NCBI GenBank assembly: GCA_001599935.1
Contig: BCIJ01000006.1
Span: 62,001-126,000, forward strand
Source: Holtermannia corniformis
Lineage: Eukaryota > Basidiomycota > Tremellomycetes > Holtermanniales
Direction: 5' to 3'
DNA: 64,000 nt
A program made the position numbers and the translations under genes. Below the pieces are notes generated by a model. It did no database searches and had not been told where the DNA came from. It was given only the letters and a program-made list of their open reading frames with translations. Below, one piece after another: positions 32,509-44,268 of the stretch. Each line of letters begins with the position of its first letter. Positions within the stretch are counted from its first letter, which is position 1.

Positions 32509-35500
32509 TTAGTTTCCCGTCGCGAACAGGACATTGAGGTCGGTTGTAGCGCTATGTGAAATGACGCCAAAGGCTTCTTGAAGGGCTTCGCCAAGGAACT
32601 CGAGCTCGGAAATGATTTCCTGAGATATCAGCAGGACAGCGCAGTCTTTACGCAGCTCCTACCTGCATTGAGAGCGCGTATGCGAAGAATAAAAGCACTC
32701 GACCGCCTCCGCGCACACTACGTCGTTTGACCACGTCCAAGTGTCGGATTGCGGTGACCAGACGTATGCGTGAGTCTTCGGCTGGCGGCAAGTAGGGAGG
32801 CAGCGGCGTTCGCAGTCTAAAAGCAGCCGACAGGGTGTAAAACTAGTAAGATATTAGTCGTAGTAGGCGTGCACCATCGGACTGACGAAGAGGAGGACGT
32901 TGCCATCCTACGAGTTGTGAGCACTGTTGTCTCACGATGCGGAGGATGTGCGACTGACCATCTCGCGTCGCTGAGCGCTGACCGGTTCGACGAACGCTTT
33001 CCGCATATCCTGTCGTCCATCAGTGCGGCACACAAGCAAATAGAAAACTGACTTGATCCCTATTGATCTGTTAGCACCTGGCAATCACTCTCCTACTACA
33101 TACCATTCATCCCTTGTGGTCACACAGCGCATGCTGTGAAAACGGTCTAGGACACGTTCACAGCTGGACAAAATGTCCTCGTACATCCGATATGCGAAGG
33201 GCCCCTTGATTCGTGGCTCATTCTTGGTCTGCGCAAGAAGATCACGCAGATTGAGTAGCTGGATCTGCAGGTGGAGTTCCCTGAACTGATTAGCTTGTTG
33301 GCGAGCGAATATACGTCAACATACATAGACATGAATTCTCGAATATCGGGGGCCAGGTGATGTGGGCCAGCAGTCCGCTCGGGAGTGCCCGCATGAACTT
33401 CGAGATCGTCGGTTGCGGCCATAGGAGCAACTTTCGGTGGGCTGTATGAGTTGACAAGTCGCGAGTACAGGTAAGACAAGTCAAGACAGAACCTTCAGAT
33501 TATCAGTAAGCCGGTAACGACGTCTGCACCACACTCACTCGCTCAGCCCATTGCGCAGCTCCTTGCGGGCTGTATAAGGCCACCAGTATCTAGACACGAT
33601 CGCCGCCCAGATGACGCCCACGATCACACTTGTCGCCCGACGACCTGCGATTGTTGTTGCTGCAAGGTCTTTGTCGCGTTGATTGTACCTATCAAGACTC
33701 AGCTCCTGTTACGCTCAGTGCAAAGCTACTTGCGCGTATAGACATGTGAGGTTCTGCAAGATGACGTGAGTTGCAGCGAGAAGCGGCAGTGGGCACGCAC
33801 GTATGTAAGCAGGATAAAGCGACCAGCTTGCGCATACGCCGGACGTTGCGTGATAATCCAGAAGCACGGGATCGAGAAGAGGAAGCCGAGTATTGGCAGC
33901 ATAATGGGGTTCTCCGGAAAGCTGTGTCAAGTGTCAGCCGTGGCCAGGGTGGGCATGTCAAGCGAACATTGTGTAGATGAGGACAGCCACGGCTGCGCCG
34001 AGCCTGCGCTACATCAGTGCATGGCAGCAATCGTGGTAGACAGTATACTCACAAAGTTCCGCTGATGCGGAAGAGTGACCTGCGAGGTCAGTTGACGTCG
34101 ATCCAGTGTAGACATTAAACCCACAGAAAGTTGGTTTGACCTAGTGTAGGACTCATCGTTGCAAAGAAAGCGATGAGTGCCCATTCGCCCCTATACTCCA
34201 GGAATGTAGGCCGCCAAGTCTCACTGAACGCTGGAGCTGCCAACATCGCTGAAGATTGTCAGTGATGGCATACAATCACCAGAGTGCTCACCAGTTGCAA
34301 TGCCCGTCTTCACCGCATATCTAATGTCCGGTTCTCTCATCCTCGCCCCGAACGCCCAGAGCGCTTGGTACAGTTGATCTCTTTTGCTCAGCGTAGCTCG
34401 ACTTGGAGTGAGCAGCGTCCCCGGCGCATCCCGAGCGTGCTTTGGAAAAAAGGCCGGCTGAGATTTGCTTGGGTCGATAGGTACCAAGCGTGCTGAACGT
34501 TTATGAGCTTTGCAAGCGGTGCACCTTGACAGGCACTCACACATGCGCCTTCGGAGTGCACGGCGCCTAGCTCCGGGGCTGTGCTCAGACGGGGTCCACA
34601 AGCCGAGGCTGAGAGCTACTTTCAGGTTGTCGAGCCACGGTCTTGTGATCACAGCTTGCTCCGCCAACTGCGTCTCTTGGTGAGCTTTGCGATCGCAGAT
34701 CGTTATCCCACTTACGTCTGCAACAGTTTGGCAAAGAAAACTCAATTCCCGGGCGAACTCCTCCAGCGTGAAGAGGAAGCTAGAGCAATAAGCGCAGATC
34801 CGCTTCCGCTTCGCCCAACTCACAAATACATCAAGAACACTGCTTCGTTGGGTCCTTTGCGCAGTGTAGTTGATGCGTCCGACTCGTCTTCGCTGCTACT
34901 AACGCTGCTATGGTCTGACGGCAAGCTATCCCCGCGCTCGAGGTAGACTTCTTTCGCTCGACGAGGATGGGCCGCATACAGCCGTTTAATTGCGCGGTTG
35001 GATGACCGAGAGAACGCCTTCAAGGCTTGATCAATGTCCTTCTTAAGACTGAGCAGGTTCTCGGGACTCGTCGGTGCCTGCTTTGAAGACCGGACGAGGT
35101 TCTTGCGGATGGTGAAGGCGTCTTGGATCCCGGTCAGTGCATCTTCGCAGATCTCCTACGATGATTGTCAGTGAAATCATTGGGCAGTGTGTACAAACGT
35201 ACTGAAAGCGAGCGCATTTGGGGTCCGACAGCTTCACGAAACTCCACAAAAATGTTTCCGTTGGCAGCGAGCTGACCGTCTTGACCGAAGTAGTCTTCCC
35301 GTTCGCCACCCTTGGCAGCAGGAGAAAATGTCGGTTGCGCAGGGGCACGTCGCGGCGTCAAGTCGGCCTTCTCGCTCGGAGCATCACTGTCAGACTCTGG
35401 CTGAGCCACCACGATTCGTCCTTCCCGACTGGCTTTTAGTAGCTCTTCTTGTAGCCCGGTACCGCTTCGTAATCCCGTCAAGTGTTGCGCCAGCCTAGTC

Positions 35501-37495
35501 AGGCTCTGGACGGCTACGTCGTACATTTCACGACGCTCGCCACCGATGCGACCGTCGATCGCCCGCTCATTCTTGGCTTCAGCAAGGTCTGCTTTGAGCG
35601 TGCGGAACGCTTTGGCGTGGGCGTCGACTGCATTGCGCAGCTCGGTACGGCTGGAAGGATGCGACGGACGGTCCAGCAGGAAAGTCGATGTCAAGAGCTG
35701 GAGCAAGGTGCGAAAGCTCGTAAGGGAAGTAGTGATTGACCGCTGCAAGCGTGAAGTTGCAGATATGGGGAAGATTGTGAAGCAAATCACATTGGAAATG
35801 GTGGCTGGACACATGTCAAACGAGATCGACCGAGAGCAAAGGACCTACCTCCGATCAGGACGATGGCCAGGACTTCCAGAAGCTTTGGTACACCGCCTTC
35901 TTTGACAACCACAGTGAAGAGGGTCACTGCTGCCATGGAGCAGCCGGTGTTGAAGCTAGGATTGCCCACCCAGCCCTTGAGCCACGCGAGCAGGCCCATG
36001 CTGCCACCAACCCAGAAGATGCAGACAACCCAATCGCCTGCGTCCTTGACCCAATCCCATCGGTCGCCATCGGGTCCGGCTGGCGAATAGCTATCGAATA
36101 TTTGCATGGTGGCGATGGACAGCAGGCAAAAGAGGGCTGCGTAGAATGCGAGGACGAAGCAATATCGTGTGGCGAGCAGCATATGACCAAGAGTCTTTGC
36201 GGGATTGAACTGGGATGATTAGCGCCGAGCTTGTGTCAGAGTAACCGACACTTGCGTAGACGACAATGGTCGCAACCATGTGTGCAGAGTAAGCGGGAAT
36301 CGGTGTAACTCGGCCATGCGCGTCAATCTCGGTGTTGCGTGACAGCAGCTTGCTCAGGCATGGCACGAAGGTAAACAATGACGCAATGAGGTATGCCAGG
36401 GAGCATTTGAAGATGGCAACGGCGACCGGAGATGGGTGTACCAAGTGATCGGCTACTTTGCAGTCAGCGTGGCTCATTTGCGATACAAAACTGACCTGCA
36501 AGCAAAGCCCACCTGCGCACCCAGGCCGTCCGCGACTTGCTGACGGCTGATTTGCCCTGACCCAGAAGAGGTTGACGTTCCTCGTTTGGCGACGGAGGAA
36601 GGGTGCGGGGCGTGACAGGAGTGCTGGGCATTGTGCCTGTGCCCTCGGAGCGACCTATGGACGGCGCAAATATGTCGTCGTCAAGCGGTGGAAACGCGTT
36701 CATGGATGGCGGCGAAGATGACAGTATTGCGCTGTACAGATTCCCGTCGCCGTTTGACGATTGTACACCGGCATCTGTATCGAGCGAAGTGGACGGTTGC
36801 ACGTCGGCGTAAGGATGCCGCTTGATCCTCGATGATGTGACTGACGGCAGGACGGGTGTGAAGATACTGTGGCGACTGGCACTGTTTCCATCTGTTTTGG
36901 ATGGATCTGGACCCGGCCGTAGTCTGGGCGCAAGAGCCAATGGCGATGGTGGCGTGGAATGATTGACGGAGCGCGACGGGGTTGATACGCCGCTAAAGGT
37001 AGCGTAGGACCTGGGCTGCAACGATGTTCCTACAGACTCCTTGGCGCCTGACGCGCTGTGTCTCAACACCTCACGAGATTGACGTGATCGAGGTTGCTGA
37101 CCGCTTTCAGTCGGGGTCCGTTGACCCTCTTCGTCGGATGAGTCGATGATGCCCTCGATTCCTGACCAGCCGGACATGCCTTCACGAACTTTACCGTTCT
37201 TCAAACTTGGGCCTGCCGAGAAGGGATGTCTCTCCGAGCTGCGTTCCCGCGACGCATCCCGCTGTGCTCTGTATTTGGCTTCGAAGCCGGCCTCCTCTGT
37301 GAGTGAGATGGAAAGGGGTACTGAAAATCGCCATCTGTCGGTCGGACCTTGGCGAGATGACACTGTTCGAGGCTTGATAGTTCTTCCCTGACGAGTTGTA
37401 TCTCTTGGGGTGTTACTTGGCTCGTCGCCAGAAGGTCGTGTGAGATCGCCATATGAGCTCGGACCTGCCGTGGCATTGTATGCCGGATCGCCCAT
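32509..37495 (-). CDS. Bre4/ArAE-type multi-span membrane transporter
   Basis: It resembles the fungal brefeldin-A-sensitivity 4 family: an N-terminal six-helix 'putative ER transporter' domain, a central soluble region and a C-terminal fusaric-acid-resistance-like helix bundle. Substrates are mostly unknown. The first 340 residues are disordered (start MGDPAYNATAGPSSYGDLTR). First helix bundle: PSPVAVAIFKCSLAYLIASL, MLLATRYCFVLAFYAALFCL, IFWVGGSMGLLAWLKGWVGN. Middle: VICFTIFPISATSRLQRSIT, then helical DALTGIQDAF and ATTLRKGPNEAVFLMYLFSF. Second bundle: IRYAVKTGIATAMLAAPAFS, WALIAFFATMSPTLGQTNFL, LLGAAVAVLIY and GVIWAAIVSRYWWPYTARKE. C terminus: VLLFFAYALSMQEIISELEF to NVLFATGN. Around fifteen introns; predicted length well over 1,000 aa. 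Confidence 0.9.
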
Positions 37496-37731
37496 CGCGG
37501 AGTTACCGTCTGGCGAGAACTGATGTTGCCACCGAGATGAGTGTCACCGAGTGATCTTGCTGTCTTTGACGAGATGTGGGCCGCAGAACGCAAAGACGAC
37601 ACGAACGAAGCTCAAGTTGGCGTCCCTTTCATGTGAGCATAGCGGTCAGTGCGTAGAGTCCGAGCCCGAAGCTGTTTGGTTCGCAACATGTTGTCTTCTG
37701 GCATCGACTGTACAAGCTCATGTGCTCAATA

Positions 37732-40652
37732 TCACAGCTCCTCCCACACGTGCAGCGTCGCTCTCCTCTTTCTCAGCGCTCCCATCATCATACTCAAGCG
37801 TTCAAGATCTTCGCGCTTGATAGCGCCCGACTTGGCTTCTGCTTCGGCGCCCTTCCACACATCGCCCAACATGCCTTCGAACATGTCCTTGCGTGACTTC
37901 TTGACGGGTGCGGGAGGGCTCGAATCGATGCCGACGCGCGCCTCGCCGAAAAAGTGTGAGAGCTTGCCGGCGCGCTTGCGTCTGGCAGCAAAGCTCTCGG
38001 GGTCGCAGTCGATCGATGGGTCAGGCGAGGGCAGCAGATCTGGTGATGTAGGCGTCGGACTGACCGGGGGGTTGCCAATGATGTACACCGGGCTTGTAGG
38101 TGGTTCGTTGCCGAGTCGGTCACCAAGCGTACCGGGCTGCTGGCCGATCTCGTCAATGATTCGACCGAGCTCATCCTGGTCGTGTTCGACGAGGTAGAGC
38201 AAGCCCTGCAGCGATTGCTGATACGTATCAAAAGTCGCTACAGAAGCTGGCCGAACACCAGGTGTACGGCTGTTCGACGTATACCGAGGTGATGGCAGCG
38301 CGTGCACGGTATCTTGCGATGAAGTGACAAACATGCCAGTCGGAGGCAGAGTACCAAAGACCTGCTGTCGTCAGTACTGTACCGCTCTTCGAGCGCCACC
38401 CACATATTCAAGCTTGTTGGCCCGTTTGCGTGCAATCTGCTTCTCTTTCTCTGACATCTTCTCACTGATGTTGATGAAGCTCTCTTGCTGATCTTCATTG
38501 CTTGCAGACCGGGCCTTGCGCGAGCCGGAACCCATCAACTTGGATGCCCAGGTGCTGACCGTGCCCACACCGCTCGGACCGGGACTCTCGGAGCGATCCG
38601 ACTTTGCGCGGCGGTAGAATGGGCGCTCGTCGAATGACATGAAAGACGCGGCGGAAGAATCGAGCGGACCGGGCGAACTTATACGATCGGCAGAGGGTAT
38701 ACCAGAACGAGAGACAGCTGGTACCATTGCAGGTGGGATCGTGGTACCAAGCAGGCGATGAAGCTGGTCAATCAGAAGGGCTCTTGGCTGATGCATGCCG
38801 ACTCACCTTGGCCAGACGGACTCTGCGGGCGCGCTTTGCTTCATCATCGCTGTCGTACTCGTCGTCGCGTGCCCAGCCTATCAGATCACTTCCAGTTGAC
38901 GTCGTGAAAGCTGATATCGGCGAGACAGGCGCCGACTCGACCTCGCGCGGACGATTGACAGTGTGTCCCCAAGGTGAAGTGGACGCTGCACGCCGTACGA
39001 CCGTAACCTTCTCCCTCGCCACAAAAATCTGCAGATCGTCGCTGTCCTCTGTCTTTGAACTCTTGCCCTTCTTCATGAATTTGGCGACGAGACCCGTCTT
39101 TTCACGCTCGGCAAACGGATCAAGGCTGGTGGTCGAGCCATTCGCGGCCACCCGTTGGGGTACGACGTCTTCTTTGGCCCACTCTGGGCCAGACTGCGGT
39201 GTCGCTGGCCACGCTTCATGGTCGACGCGCAAGGTCCCGGCCGGCTCCACGATATGTTCACCGACTTGCTTTTCGCACAGCGTCTCGCCCAAGACTTGCT
39301 CAATCTTGCGAGCCCTGCGGACGAGCTGAGCGCGCTGAGTGGGGCTTAGATCGCGCGGCGTACGCGGCATAGGGCTTGGATGGCTCGATGTTGGTGGCGG
39401 CTGAGGTCGCGGTGGAACGGCGGGTAGGAGATTGGTGAGAGTGTTGATCGAGTCATTGAGAGATGGACGGAGTGATGAAAGTGAGTCGAGTGAGGACGAG
39501 CGTTGGCGCTGGTTCAGCGAGTCGTGTGACCGCTGCGTGGACGGCAAGTTGGGCGGCGTCGGGTGCGTGGGTGGGTGTGACGGTGACGGCTGGTGGCGAC
39601 GGGCAGGAGGCAGCGGCAAACGCGGGCTGCTGTTGAACAGTCAGCTCCGCCCAGAGCTGTTCGCAAAGCACTCACTCGCCCTTGATATCCTCGCCCCGCC
39701 TTTCAATCTCCATGATCACTCGCGCCGTCTCGGCACCCTGACCAAGCACCTTGTCAAGCTTGCTCTGTCGCACCCCACCCAGCCTCATCCGGTTCTTGTC
39801 CTCACCGACCAGAGGTGTACGCTCCACCACGGCACCATTCAGCGGCGTGCCACGACTCGGCGGTCCCAAAGCTTTTGGGACAATCTTGGTCGCGTTCAGC
39901 GAGCTCGAGCGCATAAGCTGCGCATGGATCGCGCCTTCAGTCTCTGGCGAGCGATGCTGAACGCGAACCCCGCCCGGACTTCGGAAATCTTTAAGAGGAG
40001 TTGAGCCAGGTGTTGAAGCCGCAGAGGATGAGCCCATTGACACGGGTCGAGTTTTTCTATGTGGAGGTGTATGTGGGATAGCCGGATCTTCCTCGCTGAC
40101 GCTAGGGAAATAGCTCTCGGCGAACGGGTCATCACCGGCCGAGCTTGCAGCAGAGTCGCCAAATGCGCTCCATCGTCGCGAAACTTTGCCAGGAGAGCCG
40201 CTAGCTGGACCAAACGTCGCCTGACTCGTGCGTCTGCCATCTGCACTCGTTCCGGCAATAGAAGGCGCAAGTGCCGCACCGAACCCATAGTCGCTCGAGT
40301 TGGAGCTTGGCGACTTTGAGAACCGCTTGTCGGGTGAAGTGGCAACGGGCGGATCTTCGTGAAACGCAGAGAGCTTGCGAAGGAGCTTGGGTTGCTCCGG
40401 AATCGACATGGGCGCTGCTGACCCCGGCGGACTCAGGTCTACGAGGCCTGCAGACGCCTTGCGCGCATGAAACGCCATGCGTGGGGTCGCGTCCTGTTCA
40501 GGCTCGGGGCTGCTCGTCAGCGATGAGATGTCCGATTGCGAAGGTGAGAGCAGGCCTCCACTTGTCAACGGAGTGGTCCGCGGTGGAGTCGCGGGCGGCA
40601 TGGAAGCCATGACGGTTTCGATACTGAGCGGCGGCGACCTGAAGCGCGACAT
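37732..40652 (-). CDS. Low-complexity fungal protein with two VLG motifs, unknown
   Basis: Begins MSRFRSPPLSIETVMASMPP and is mostly Ser/Pro/Arg-rich. Two short helical blocks stand out: RQSKLDKVLGQGAETARVIM near 39740 and, after an intron at about 39632-39675, RRARKIEQVLGETLCEKQV near 39300. They look like a repeated unit. Later come FMKKGKSSKTEDSDDLQIFV, a charged block SEKEKQIARKRANKLEYVGG and, after another intron, VATFDTYQQSLQGLLYLVEH with DELGRIIDEIGQ. The C terminus is basic-helical: KSGAIKREDLERLSMMMGAL. No signal peptide or membrane helix. I do not recognise a named family. Starts at 40652 because the upstream in-frame region has no ATG after the stop and looks non-coding. Confidence 0.78.
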
Positions 40653-41612
40653 GGTCGTCAGCACATTGCATACTGGTGCGAGCGCGCGTAGTGAGACAAT
40701 GGAGATGGTGCAAAGGCCCCACGCGATGCAAAGGACCTGCAAGTCAAGAGGGGCGAGATGCCTTTGCGTGGCGGTGGGCGGTGGGAAAACTCACCGAGAA
40801 CGAGGGTGAAAGGAGTTGCGAGCAGCTGACAGCAAACGGGTGGGAGCCTGTTGGCTGTCGTGGGAGAGACCGAGTCGTGTGGATGCCTGATCTAGGGGTG
40901 ACAGAAGGCGAACCGGCGCGTATCAGTGTGCTGTGTATCCTTTGACACAAACGAGCCGATCTTCGGGTGTGCTCGGTGTTGCAATCGTCGAGCACCCGCC
41001 TGACGACCTGCTGCGTTCTCCTCGACACGGGCCCGCCGTTGGTGCTTGTTGTCTGCGCATTGCTCGCGCCGACCGCAGTAGTCTGCGTTGTTGCCCACGA
41101 GGACAGTGTCAGGGGTCAGGGGCGGTTTCAAGGGGTACAACCGCGCGAAGCACTCGAGGATCGTCGCACGATCCTACGGGCTAGCAGTGTGGTGCGGCAA
41201 GATGCACAATGTCTGTGGCATACATGGTGTAGCGGGTCGCGACCTATCAGAGATTGAGATGCGCGATAGGCAGTCTGCGGTGATCATGCTGTCCCATGAT
41301 ATTCTTACAAGCAGTGTACCTCGTGCGCACTCGCGGCGAGCGTCACAGTTGACGGACACGTCCATCTCGCTGAGATACCGACCATAGCCCTGTCGGCTGT
41401 GCACAAGACAGGCCGACGATGTTCAAGCTGTATTGTTCCTCGCTAGCAACCAAGGAGTTTGTGCTTGACCGTGTAGCAGCCGTCTAGCACTGACCCGTGC
41501 TTCCTTTGATGTCACGGCCGAGCCCGCGTGGCTTCTCTGACGTCAGACGGCGCTTGGGCTGAGAACGAGATCAGATCCACCATCTGACATCCGCATCCGC
41601 ATCAGAGTCAAC
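40653..41612. other. Divergent intergenic region of about 960 bp
   Basis: Promoter region between the VLG-motif gene (-) and the DUF3429 gene (+). No ORF here has convincing codon or protein character in any frame, and I see no RNA gene or repeat. Confidence 0.4.
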
Positions 41613-43266
41613 ATGAACCGCACTCTGCGCCTACTCAAACCCTTGTCAGCACCGCCGCCACTGCGCGCGAGGCCAATCGCCGCCATCCCACGCGCCGCCA
41701 TCGCGTTCAAGCGCGGTGAGGCTTCAAAGGTCTCGACGCACCCGGCGAGCAAGGACCTCCAGCATGCGACAACCAATGCCAAGGAGGAGGTTAGATGGCC
41801 TGCTAGATGAGCTGACGCCGAGCTGATCAACTGGTTAGGCCAAGAACATGGTCTCGGACTTTGCAGAGATCATTGCCGGTCGGAGCGTGCAAGCTGCAGC
41901 GGCCGGAGCGCGCGAGCAGGGAACATCTCATGGCAGTGTTTCAGCCGACGTTGTGAGTGCTTCAGTAACACCTCACGTCGTCTCAAGGGTCGCAAATCGA
42001 TCGCAGCGACGCGGTCACCCAGGATGTGTTTCGACATGTTGATACGCCGTCTAAACTTGCGCGAGGCGATTACCGAGTGCTGACGCGGGCACAGTCCAGC
42101 ATCACCAAAACATTCTTCACCGACGTGCCGAAACCGATAATGAACTTTGGTAGGCAATCGTTGCTCTCCTTGGCTTGGAGCTGACTCGCCCAGGTCTTCT
42201 CGGAACACTGCCATACCTTGGCACGTCTGCCGCCATCGTCTTCCTCTCGCGCGAGGCTAGCATCGCTTCGGCTGGCAAGTTGCAGGTGAAAAAGCCGCGA
42301 CCGTCTGCTCACATCCGCAGGTGATTCCAACCTCTCCGGATTCGACCTCGAGACGGCCTTGGCATACCTGCACAGCATCGAACACATTCAAATCACGTAC
42401 GGTGCCACGATCCTCTCGTTCCTCGGCGCGTTGCATTGGGGCATGGAGTTTGTCGGCTACGGCGGTTCGCACGGGTACCGTCGCCTGGCACTCGGGACGA
42501 TCCCGCTCCTGGTCGCTTGGCCGACCACTTTCATGGCGCACGGGTTGGCGCTCGGCGTTCAATGGGCTGCATTCACCACGACGTGGATGCTCGACCACCG
42601 CGCTAGCACGGCTGGGTGGAGTGAGTAGACTGTTGATGTAGCCGCCAGAGGCTTATGCGCCCAGCGCCGGCTTGGTTCTCAACGTACCGCTTCTACCTGT
42701 CCATCATTGTCGGCACCTCGATCCTGCTCACCCTCGGCGGGACATCCTTCTACGGTGCCGGGTCGGGCGCAAAGGTCTCGGAGGGCCTCCCGCACGAGCG
42801 CAAGCGCGTGTCCTCGCTTGCCCGCCTTGATCGCGTCAAGACCAAGAACACGGGCTCAACGTACGAGTCCAACATTGGCAAGGCGACCGGGACCGTCGGC
42901 GGTGAGATTGCCGCCGACGAGGACGAGGACGGTGCGGGCTTCGTCAAGGTTCACAATGTCGTCAAGGAAGAGCAGGCCAAGCGCCAAGAGGCCGAGAAGC
43001 AGGAAAAGGAAAAGCAGGAGCAGCAAGCCAAGCAGGATAAGAAGGATGAGCACCAGCAGGACCGGAGTCCGGATGGCATGAAGGCTGGCTCGAAGGACCG
43101 GACGGGTGCGAACGCGAATGAGGGCAGTGGGGAGGGCGATAAGCAGGGTGAGGGTGCGCAAGAGGTCGACCGTGACCAGCAGGGCAAGCCCAAGGAGAAC
43201 AAGGGCGAGAAGACGGGCCAGCGTGAGGCCAAGAATGACGAGCAGAAGCAAAAGCAGGACGAGTAG
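41613..43266 (+). CDS. DUF3429 membrane protein with mitochondrial-type leader and charged tail
   Basis: The N terminus (MNRTLRLLKPLSAPPPLRAR) is Arg-rich and lacks acids, fitting a mitochondrial presequence. After introns come MVSDFAEIIAGRSVQAAAAG, ITKTFFTDVPKPIMNF and the DUF3429 helices: GLLGTLPYLGTSAAIVFLSR, EHIQITYGATILSFLGALHW, GTIPLLVAWPTTFMAHGLAL and WFSTYRFYLSIIVGTSILLT. The last 130 residues are an extreme Lys/Glu/Gln/Asp-rich tail (EEQAKRQEAEKQEKEKQEQQ) without hydrophobics. The intron at 42275-42320 must use a GC donor (GCAAGT), and the one near 42611-42646 appears to use GTGGAG. Family role is not established; relatives are annotated as mitochondrial membrane proteins. Family call is good, function open. 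Confidence 0.82.
42275..42320 (+). other. GC-AG intron in the DUF3429 gene
   Basis: Exon frame REASIASAG must join to GDSNLSGFDLETALAYL in phase 1. The only donor that does this is G|GCAAGT at 42275; the nearby GT sites (42280, 42286) give the wrong phase. The acceptor is ATCCGCAG at 42320, after a GTCTGCTCAC stretch. GC-AG introns are a known minor class with otherwise strong donor consensus, which is what is seen here. Confidence 0.7.
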
Positions 43267-43401
43267 GCGCTGCATCGTAGAGCGAGACAAAGGAAAGAAG
43301 TCATGCGATCCCTTTGACCAGCGGCTTCTCAACATCGTTTGTGCCACTGCCTAGGCGCTATCGGTTCTCTACACACCCTTGCATCTCACTCTCACACCAC
43401 C

Positions 43402-44176
43402 ATGTCCTCGTTCGGCTCGATCCGGGCACCTATCAACCTGTTTGCGTTCCCGTTCGGCACCTCGCAAGTCTATGACGCTAGCGCGTTTACAAGCGTCCGC
43501 GCGAGGTCTGCACGGGATGCAGCAGAAGACGGCGACGAGGTGCGGTCGTTTCAAGCGTGAGCCCCAGTTCTCCCTTCACGCAGCTCTCTGACCTTCCTAC
43601 AGTGTAGGCACAGCGGATCTGCACCGTCCACCATCGATGATCCAGCTATCGCCACCCAACCCCCATCCCACCAGTCCCTTCGACCCAACCGATGTCAGCG
43701 AAAAGCTCACGATCTCAGAGACCGAGACAGACGAAAAAGCCGAGATCAAGCAAGCGACGCGCCAAGCACTTGAGCGCGCGAAACCCGTCCTCGCCCGGCT
43801 GCAGATCTCTCCGCGCCGCGCCACGGCCACGCCAGATTTGAGCTACAGCTATACGCCGACACCGGGATATGACGACGAGCTGCCCGAGATCCAGCCGTTT
43901 ACTCCTGGGTATGTTGAGAAGCCCAGGGTCAAGGGGTGGAGCTCGCGCATGAACTCGCCAATCTATGAAAAGGTTGAGCGTGGGGCGTTGCCCGACTTTG
44001 GGCAGGTGACGGCTTCGCCGGATGGGCTGGATGAGTTCCAGGACATTAGGCGGGGCGAGGTCATGTTTGAGGTCATGGAGCGGAGTGGACTGCAGGCCAA
44101 ATTGAGGAGGGAGGAAGTGGATGCTGACAAGCGCTTGACGAGGGATGCGCTCAAGATTGCTTCGGTGGTCACTTGA
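43402..44176 (+). CDS. Small conserved-looking protein, unknown
   Basis: Two exons (43402-about 43559, then from about 43607) give roughly 235 aa. Start MSSFGSIRAPINLFAFPFGT; the join FQA|VGTADLHRPPSMIQL is in phase across GTGAGC...CTGAC...CTACAG. The middle has an acidic helix (TISETETDEKAEIKQATRQA), a Pro/Tyr stretch (LSYSYTPTPGYDDELPEIQP) and a C-terminal charged helix (FEVMERSGLQAKLRREEVDA). No signal peptide or membrane segment. I do not recognise it. It follows the DUF3429 gene head-to-tail by 135 bp and is convergent with the M24 peptidase (92 bp). Confidence 0.72.
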
Positions 44177-44268
44177 GAGGTGAATGGATGCAGGTGCCGA
44201 TAGGTTCACGCGCCAACAAACTCTAGACTCGTAGCGCTATCCCGCCATGCTATGTATGCTATGCTATG

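Noticed and set aside
42856..43347. Leu-rich minus ORF that looks like several membrane helices
   Set aside because: Complement of the Lys/Glu/Gln-rich tail (CTC/CTT codons from GAG/AAG); the sense strand is continuous with DUF3429.
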